A stretch of DNA of 64,000 nt from Caulobacter mirabilis (GTDB lineage: Bacteria; Pseudomonadota; Alphaproteobacteria; Caulobacterales; Caulobacteraceae), in assembly GCF_002749615.1 (NCBI RefSeq), contig NZ_CP024201.1, positions 2,728,001 to 2,792,000 of the forward strand, written 5' to 3'. A program made the position numbers and the translations under genes. Position 1 is the first letter of the stretch. The number at the start of each line of letters is the position of its first letter. The notes under the pieces are model-generated. The model searched no databases. It worked only from the letters and a program-made list of their open reading frames with translations, and was not told where the DNA came from. Positions 59,166 through 64,000 of this stretch are shown here, piece after piece.

Positions 59166-60097
59166 ATAATCGAAGCAAGATCGGCCCGACCGTCGACCGC
59201 CTCCCTCCCGTCGAGGCCGTCGTCATCTTCACGCGCGTCGCGGAGACCGGCAGCTTCACCGCCGCAGCGCGGGCCATGGGCGTTCCGCTCGCCACCGTCA
59301 GCAAGCGGGTGGCTGAGCTGGAGGACCACCTGGGCGTTCGGCTGATCGCGCGGACGACGCGACGCTCTTCGCTGACCGAGCCCGGCCAGCGCTTCCTGAT
59401 CCACGGCCGGTTGATCGTCGACGCCCTGCAGCGGGCGACCGACGAGGCGGCCCATGCGGCGGCCGAGCCTTCCGGGCGGCTCAGGCTGACCCTGTCGTCG
59501 GTTCTGGTCGAAGCGGGCCTTGGCGCGATCGTGGCGCGGATTGCGGCCGCCAACCCCAAGCTGCGTTGCGAGATCGACGTCTCCGATCGCTACGTCGACC
59601 TGGTCGCCGAGGGCTATGACCTCGCCGTCCGCGTCGGACAACTCAAGGACTCCTCGCTGATCCGTCGCAGGATCGGCAGCACGGAAGCCTCCATGTTCGC
59701 CGCCCCGTCCCTGATCGCCAGGCTCGGCATGCCGTCAGGCCCGGGCGATCTCACCGGCTACCCGCTGATCGGAGAACAGATCGCGCCGGGCGAAAACCAG
59801 ATCTGGACACTGCAGCGGCAAGCCCAGAAGCCGATGAAGCTGACGTTCAAGCCGCGCCTGTCAGCCAACAGCGTCCGCGCCATCGCCGACGCCATTGAAG
59901 CCGGCCTTGGTGTCGGCCGCCTGCCGACCTTCGTGGGCCGCAGGATGGTCGCCGAGGGCACCGCCGTCCAGGTTCTGCCGGACTGGGCCGGCCCTACCCT
60001 GGACATCTCGCTGGTCCACGCCGCCAATCGCGGCGTGCTTCCGGGCGTACGCCTTCTGATCGACGCCTTCACGCGCGAGGCGGGAGCCCTGTTCTAG
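59159..60097 (+). CDS. LysR-family transcriptional regulator
   Basis: 312 aa from ATG 59159 (MIDNRSKIGPTVDRLP); the frame is open back to 59105, only ten bases from the divergent MFS start. The N-terminal winged helix is AVVIFTRVAETGSFTAAARAMGVPLATVSKRVAELEDHLGVRL in outline, followed by ARTTRRSSLTEPG. The substrate domain (about 95-300) contains GRLRLTLSSVLVEAGLGAIV, DLAVRVGQLKDSSLIRR and IEAGLGVGRLPTF. The close relation to the aminophenol/toxin-export LysR type (CrgA-like) is visible in SVLVEAG...DLAVRVG. Probably controls the divergent MFS and esterase genes. Confidence 0.92.
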   Translation: MIDNRSKIGPTVDRLPPVEAVVIFTRVAETGSFTAAARAMGVPLATVSKRVAELEDHLGVRLIARTTRRSSLTEPGQRFLIHGRLIVDALQRATDEAAHAAAEPSGRLRLTLSSVLVEAGLGAIVARIAAANPKLRCEIDVSDRYVDLVAEGYDLAVRVGQLKDSSLIRRRIGSTEASMFAAPSLIARLGMPSGPGDLTGYPLIGEQIAPGENQIWTLQRQAQKPMKLTFKPRLSANSVRAIADAIEAGLGVGRLPTFVGRRMVAEGTAVQVLPDWAGPTLDISLVHAANRGVLPGVRLLIDAFTREAGALF

Positions 60098-60132
60098 GCC
60101 GGGCGCGCCGCCCCGCGAACCGCCGAAGGAGC

Positions 60133-61194
60133 CTAGCCTCGGAGGCGGTCGACAACCGCCGACGCGAACAAGGCCGTGCCGCCGCGACCGCCGACGTCCG
60201 GCGTCCGGACCTCGGGATCGGCCAAGGCCGCGTCGACCGCCCGTTCCATCCGCGTCGCGGCCTCGGAGAGGCGCTCGTCGCCATCGCGGCGGCCTCGCCA
60301 GTCCAGCAGCATGGCGCTCGACAGGATCAGGGACGCCGGGTTGGCCTTGCCGGTCCGCGCGATATCTGGCGCCGAACCATGCTGCGCCTGGGCCACGCAG
60401 ATGTCCTCGCCCAGGTTGATCGAGCCGCCCAGCCCCAGCCCCCCCGAAAGCTCCGACGCCGCGTCGGAGAGGATGTCGCCGAACATGTTGGTGGTGACCA
60501 TGACGTCGAAACGCATGGGATCACGCACCAGCAGCGCCGCGGCGGCGTCCACGATGATCTCGTTCAGCGCCACTTCGGGATACTCGGCGGCGACGGCGCG
60601 CACCTCCCGCAGAAACAGGCCGTCGCTCATCTTGAGCACGTTGGCCTTGTGGACCGCAGTGACCGTGCGGCGGCGGCCAAGCGCCAGTCGGAAGGCCGCG
60701 TGCGCGACGCGACGGCAGGCCGCTGCGGTGATCTTGCGAACAGACAGAGCGGTGTTCGGATCCGTCATGAACTCCGGCACGCCGGCGTACATGTTGCGGT
60801 CGGCATAGAACCCCTCGGTCGCCTCGCGCACGATGATCAGATCCATGGGCCGGCCGACGCTCGGCAAGCCCTCGCGCGTACGGCACGGTCGGATGTTGGC
60901 GCCGAGGCCGAACCGCGACCGCAACGCGCCGGACGGGTTTATCCCGCCTTGTTCCACCGGCGGGTACTCGTAGTGGGATACGGGCCCCAGGATGACGCCG
61001 TCCACCGCCGCCGCCCGCGCCAGCACCGCGTCGGGAAGGGTCGTGCCCTGGCGGGCCAGACTGGACAGGCCGATATCGGCGAGCTCGACCTCGAGGCCCA
61101 GCGACATCGACTGGTCGACGGCGTCCAGGACTTCGAGCGTCGCGGCCGTGATCTCGGGACCGATGCCGTCGCCAGGCAGAACCAGAATCCTCAT
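60133..61194 (-). CDS. Isocitrate/isopropylmalate dehydrogenase-family enzyme
   Basis: 353 aa, cytoplasmic beta-decarboxylating dehydrogenase. N-terminal LVLPGDGIGPEI binds the cofactor region. The substrate loop reads REATEGFYADRNM, which is nearer to tartrate/isocitrate/homoisocitrate-type enzymes than to LeuB (RELTGG). Catalytic HKANVLKMSDGLF and the metal site FDVMVTTNMFGDILSDAASELSGGLGL (Asp residues) are intact. The typical length is 350-360. NAD-dependent oxidative decarboxylation of a malate-type acid is likely; the exact substrate is open. It precedes no obvious pathway partner, with a TonB receptor upstream on the same strand. Confidence 0.88.
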   Translation of the reverse strand: MRILVLPGDGIGPEITAATLEVLDAVDQSMSLGLEVELADIGLSSLARQGTTLPDAVLARAAAVDGVILGPVSHYEYPPVEQGGINPSGALRSRFGLGANIRPCRTREGLPSVGRPMDLIIVREATEGFYADRNMYAGVPEFMTDPNTALSVRKITAAACRRVAHAAFRLALGRRRTVTAVHKANVLKMSDGLFLREVRAVAAEYPEVALNEIIVDAAAALLVRDPMRFDVMVTTNMFGDILSDAASELSGGLGLGGSINLGEDICVAQAQHGSAPDIARTGKANPASLILSSAMLLDWRGRRDGDERLSEAATRMERAVDAALADPEVRTPDVGGRGGTALFASAVVDRLRG

Positions 61195-61238
61195 CCACGC
61201 TCTCCCTGACGACGGTCGGTCCGGTAGAAGCGCGCGCT

Positions 61239-64000
61239 TCAGAAGCGCGCCTTGACGCCCACGAAGAAGGTGCGGCCGATGATGTCGTAGGTCGCGGAGT
61301 CGGTCGTCAGAGGCTGGCCGCTGACGAAGGGGGGCTCCTCGTTGGTCAGGTTGGTGAAGCCCGCGGTCAGGTCATAGCGCCCGGAGATGCGGAGGGCCGC
61401 ATTGAGGTCGAAGTAGTTGTACGCCGGGACGCCGGGAGTCGACGACGCCGGGTTGGCCACCTTGTCCTGGTGGATCATCTCGCCGATGTAGCGCCAGGTC
61501 GCCGTCACCGTGAACGGGCCGTTGGCGTAGCCGACCGACGTGTTGGCCTTCCAGGTCGGATGCGCGATCTGCGGGCTGACCGACGAGTTGCCGATACTGC
61601 CGGCGTAGTCGAGCACCGGCGAGCCGGGCAGCGAGGCCACTTCGAACCCGAGCAGGTGCGTCACCACCGTGTTGATCCGGACCGAACCCCAGTTTTCCGG
61701 CAGCCCAAGAGCCTCCAGGGCAAAACCCCACTCGACCTGGGCGTCGATGCCGTCGGTTTCATAGGTGGCGATGTTCAGCGCCCCTTCGCGGGCGAACGAG
61801 ATCGCCCCGGAGTTGGTGTCGCGCACGAACTGCTGACAGAAGACGTTGTCCTTGGAGTAGGTCGGGTTGCTGACGCCGTCGCTGTTGAAGCAGCGCGGGA
61901 TGATGGTGGTCAGCGACAGGTTGCCGATCGCGTCGGTGATGCTGATCTTGTAGTAGTCGATGGACATGTTCAGCGTACTGAACAGCGGATGGCTGAAGCT
62001 CGGCTTGTAGACCGCGCCGATCGTGAAGCTGTCTGCGTTTTCCGGGGTCAGATTGGGGTTGCCGCCGGACGACCCGAATACGGTGTCGTTGGTGTAGACG
62101 AAGGTCGGGTAGATGGCCGACGGAACCCCCTGCGCCAGGCAGAGAGCCTGGACCTGCGATGCGGCCGCGCCGGTGCGATAGACGCTCCGGCTGTCGCAAG
62201 GATCGCCGGCGGTCGGCGGCGCGCCGATCGCGTTGCTGCCCGTGATCGTCGGCGCGAAAAGCTCGCCCAGACTGGGCGCGCGGATGGAGCGCTGGAAGCC
62301 GCCTCGGATCAGGAGGTTCCCGATCGGCTCGTAGGTGACGTCCGCCTTGTAGGCGCTGACCCCGCCGAAGCCGTCGTACTCGGCATAGCGGTAGCCAAGA
62401 TCCAGCGTCAGGCTTTCACCCAGCACCCAATCCTTGAACACGGGAATAGAAAGCTCGCCGAAGACCTCCTTGACGGTCTGTTTCCCGCCCGTCGGAACCG
62501 AGGAATCGAACGACGGCGTATCGCCCCGCGCCAGCGCCGCGTCGGGTTCGTACTCAAAGCTGTTGCTGCGATAGCCGACGCCGAGCGCGAAGCTCAGAGC
62601 TCCGGCCGGCAGGGTGAACAGCGGCCCGTTGACCGAGGCCTCGAACACCGTCTGCTCCGTCGTATTGGAGTTGTGGTTGTTGCGCACGGCGTACTGGCGG
62701 CACCCGGCGCTGATGGGGCTGGAGCCGAACGGATTGTAGGCGAAGCCGATGCACGAGCCGGCGGCCCCCGTATAGTTCGCCGTGCCGTCCATAATCGTCT
62801 GGAAGGCCGCCTTGCTGACGTCGTTGAACTGGATGTTCTGATAGTCGGTCCGGCCATAGGACCCATAGACGTCGAAGTTGAGCTCGGTGCCGGGAAGCTG
62901 TCCTCGCAGACCCGCGACCGCCTGATAGACGTTGTACTCGAACGTCTGCTCGCGGGGGCCGGCGAAGGCCAGCAGCTTGGTCAGCGCCAATGGCGTGGTG
63001 GTCTGGATGGGGCGCGAGGCCAGCAACTGCTGCAGAGCCGCATTGCCTGTCACGAAGGGGCTGTTCAGAGGCACCCGGAAGTACTTCCCAGGTCCGGATG
63101 AGCCCGGGGACGTGCTGTCGCGCGCGCTGGATCGCATGAAGTTGAACAGGGCGTAGGCGGTGATGTCTTCGGTCACTCGATAGTCGAACGAGGCCATCGC
63201 ATTGTGCTTCTCCAGCGGCACCTGGACGGAGAAGTAGTTGCCGAGCGCGACCGAGATCTGGCGACAGTTGTTGGTGATCCCCAGCCCGAGCAGGCCCTGG
63301 TCCAGGCCGCGGTAGTTCTGCACGCAGTTGGAGCCCGCCAGGGTGGTGAACATCGTGCCGTCGGTGTTGATGCCGATGGCGCCGTTGTACTGTCCCGTTC
63401 CGCTGATCGGCGTCGTGTTCGGATAACCCGCCAGAATGGCGTTTACGGCCGCGATCGTGGGCTGCGATCCGAACTGGCCGACCTCGATGATCCCCTCGGG
63501 CGGCCGGGCGAGCAGGCGGATGTTCTGGAAGAAGGGTCGGGTTGACCCCTTTACGGCGGCGCGGTCGGCATACTCGTAGGCCAGGATCGCGCTGCCGCGG
63601 TCGTCAGCGAAGTCTGAGCCCATCACCAGAGAGAACTGGTTCGTCGCCGCATCGCCTTCCGTGGTTCCGCCACGCCGGTACGAAAGCTCGACGCCGTCGA
63701 ACTTGCGGCGGAGCTTGAAGTTCACGACGCCGGCGATGGCGTCCGAGCCGTAGGCCGCGGAGGCGCCGCCCGTAATCACCTCGACATTGCCGATCATCGA
63801 CGTCGGTATGGTGTTCAGGTCGATCGAGCCGTTGGGGTTTGAGGCCACCAGCCGTCGCCCGTCCAGCAGCACCAGCGAACGGTTCGACCCCAGGCCGCGC
63901 AGGTCCGAATAGGACTGACCGCCCGAGAACCCGGTGCGGGCCTGGACATCGCCGACCTGGGCGAGGCCCTGGGCGGCGGCGAACTGGGGCATCTGGCCGA
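61239..64000 (-). CDS. TonB-dependent outer membrane receptor (partial, N-terminus beyond right edge)
   Basis: At least 920 residues; the frame is open through base 64000 and the signal peptide, TonB box and start of the plug are missing. The visible plug part has SDLRGLGSNRSLVLLDGRRL and GNVEVITGGASAAYGSDAIAGV. The barrel ends with the aromatic C-terminus YDIIGRTFFVGVKARF. The group is the same as the receptors at 21.8 and 50.1 kb (LRGLG, GGASAAYGSDA). The internal methionine at 63992 is not a start: it begins inside the conserved plug. Ligand unknown; the dehydrogenase downstream may use the product. Confidence 0.93.
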   Translation of the reverse strand, partial: GQMPQFAAAQGLAQVGDVQARTGFSGGQSYSDLRGLGSNRSLVLLDGRRLVASNPNGSIDLNTIPTSMIGNVEVITGGASAAYGSDAIAGVVNFKLRRKFDGVELSYRRGGTTEGDAATNQFSLVMGSDFADDRGSAILAYEYADRAAVKGSTRPFFQNIRLLARPPEGIIEVGQFGSQPTIAAVNAILAGYPNTTPISGTGQYNGAIGINTDGTMFTTLAGSNCVQNYRGLDQGLLGLGITNNCRQISVALGNYFSVQVPLEKHNAMASFDYRVTEDITAYALFNFMRSSARDSTSPGSSGPGKYFRVPLNSPFVTGNAALQQLLASRPIQTTTPLALTKLLAFAGPREQTFEYNVYQAVAGLRGQLPGTELNFDVYGSYGRTDYQNIQFNDVSKAAFQTIMDGTANYTGAAGSCIGFAYNPFGSSPISAGCRQYAVRNNHNSNTTEQTVFEASVNGPLFTLPAGALSFALGVGYRSNSFEYEPDAALARGDTPSFDSSVPTGGKQTVKEVFGELSIPVFKDWVLGESLTLDLGYRYAEYDGFGGVSAYKADVTYEPIGNLLIRGGFQRSIRAPSLGELFAPTITGSNAIGAPPTAGDPCDSRSVYRTGAAASQVQALCLAQGVPSAIYPTFVYTNDTVFGSSGGNPNLTPENADSFTIGAVYKPSFSHPLFSTLNMSIDYYKISITDAIGNLSLTTIIPRCFNSDGVSNPTYSKDNVFCQQFVRDTNSGAISFAREGALNIATYETDGIDAQVEWGFALEALGLPENWGSVRINTVVTHLLGFEVASLPGSPVLDYAGSIGNSSVSPQIAHPTWKANTSVGYANGPFTVTATWRYIGEMIHQDKVANPASSTPGVPAYNYFDLNAALRISGRYDLTAGFTNLTNEEPPFVSGQPLTTDSATYDIIGRTFFVGVKARF

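Noticed and set aside
63990..63992. ATG as the start of the last receptor gene
   Set aside because: It lies within the conserved plug domain; the frame is open upstream to the window edge.

Overview
The window reads as chromosomal DNA of a high-GC alphaproteobacterium, most probably a member of the Caulobacterales (Caulobacter or Phenylobacterium-like). This is inferred from the very GC-rich codon usage, the density of TonB-dependent receptors, the NodT-type efflux lipoprotein, and the ScfR-type regulator divergent from isocitrate lyase. No rRNA, tRNA, CRISPR array, insertion sequence or phage gene was recognised. Long open frames on the opposite strand of many genes are composition shadows and are not annotated.

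Left part (1-12.6 kb): a giant glycine-rich repetitive surface protein runs off the left edge on the minus strand (start 5355). Beside it lie an ECF sigma factor, a HEAT-repeat protein and, convergently, a small lipoprotein. Then comes a tightly overlapping minus-strand operon: OmpR-type response regulator, LysM-FecR secreted protein, CHASE2-PAS histidine kinase. Several of the upstream regions share a TTGTTTACA element. I infer one envelope-sensing module that may control the giant exoprotein. A 38-residue membrane peptide and a hypothetical protein follow.

12.6-18 kb: a TetR regulator divergent from a tripartite MFS efflux system (NodT-like outer membrane factor, EmrA, EmrB), then an HU protein with a clear terminator.

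18-28.5 kb: an orphan periplasmic binding lipoprotein divergent from a TctD/TctE-like two-component system. Next is a tandem glycine riboswitch that precedes a TonB-dependent receptor, an S9 peptidase and an amidohydrolase. A hypothetical protein and a hotdog thioesterase follow.

28.5-42.5 kb: a minus-strand run of an oligopeptide-type ABC importer (double ATPase, permease, binding protein fused to permease), a TTC38-like TPR protein, an alpha/beta hydrolase and a TonB receptor, then a class III aminotransferase. An MFS transporter is divergent from these.

41-47 kb: the glyoxylate shunt. A ScfR-like regulator is divergent from aceA, a small unknown gene and aceB; a DeoR-type regulator follows.

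47-64 kb: a class A acid phosphatase, an S9 peptidase, a large STN-domain TonB receptor, FecR and an ECF sigma factor (a FecI-FecR-TonB transduction unit). Then an HMA metal chaperone, AraC regulator, secreted NTF2-like protein, HSL-type esterase, DHA2 MFS transporter with divergent LysR, an isocitrate/isopropylmalate-dehydrogenase-family enzyme, and a TonB receptor cut by the right edge. A recurring theme is outer-membrane receptor plus periplasmic hydrolase plus dedicated regulator: scavenging of peptides and other polymers.
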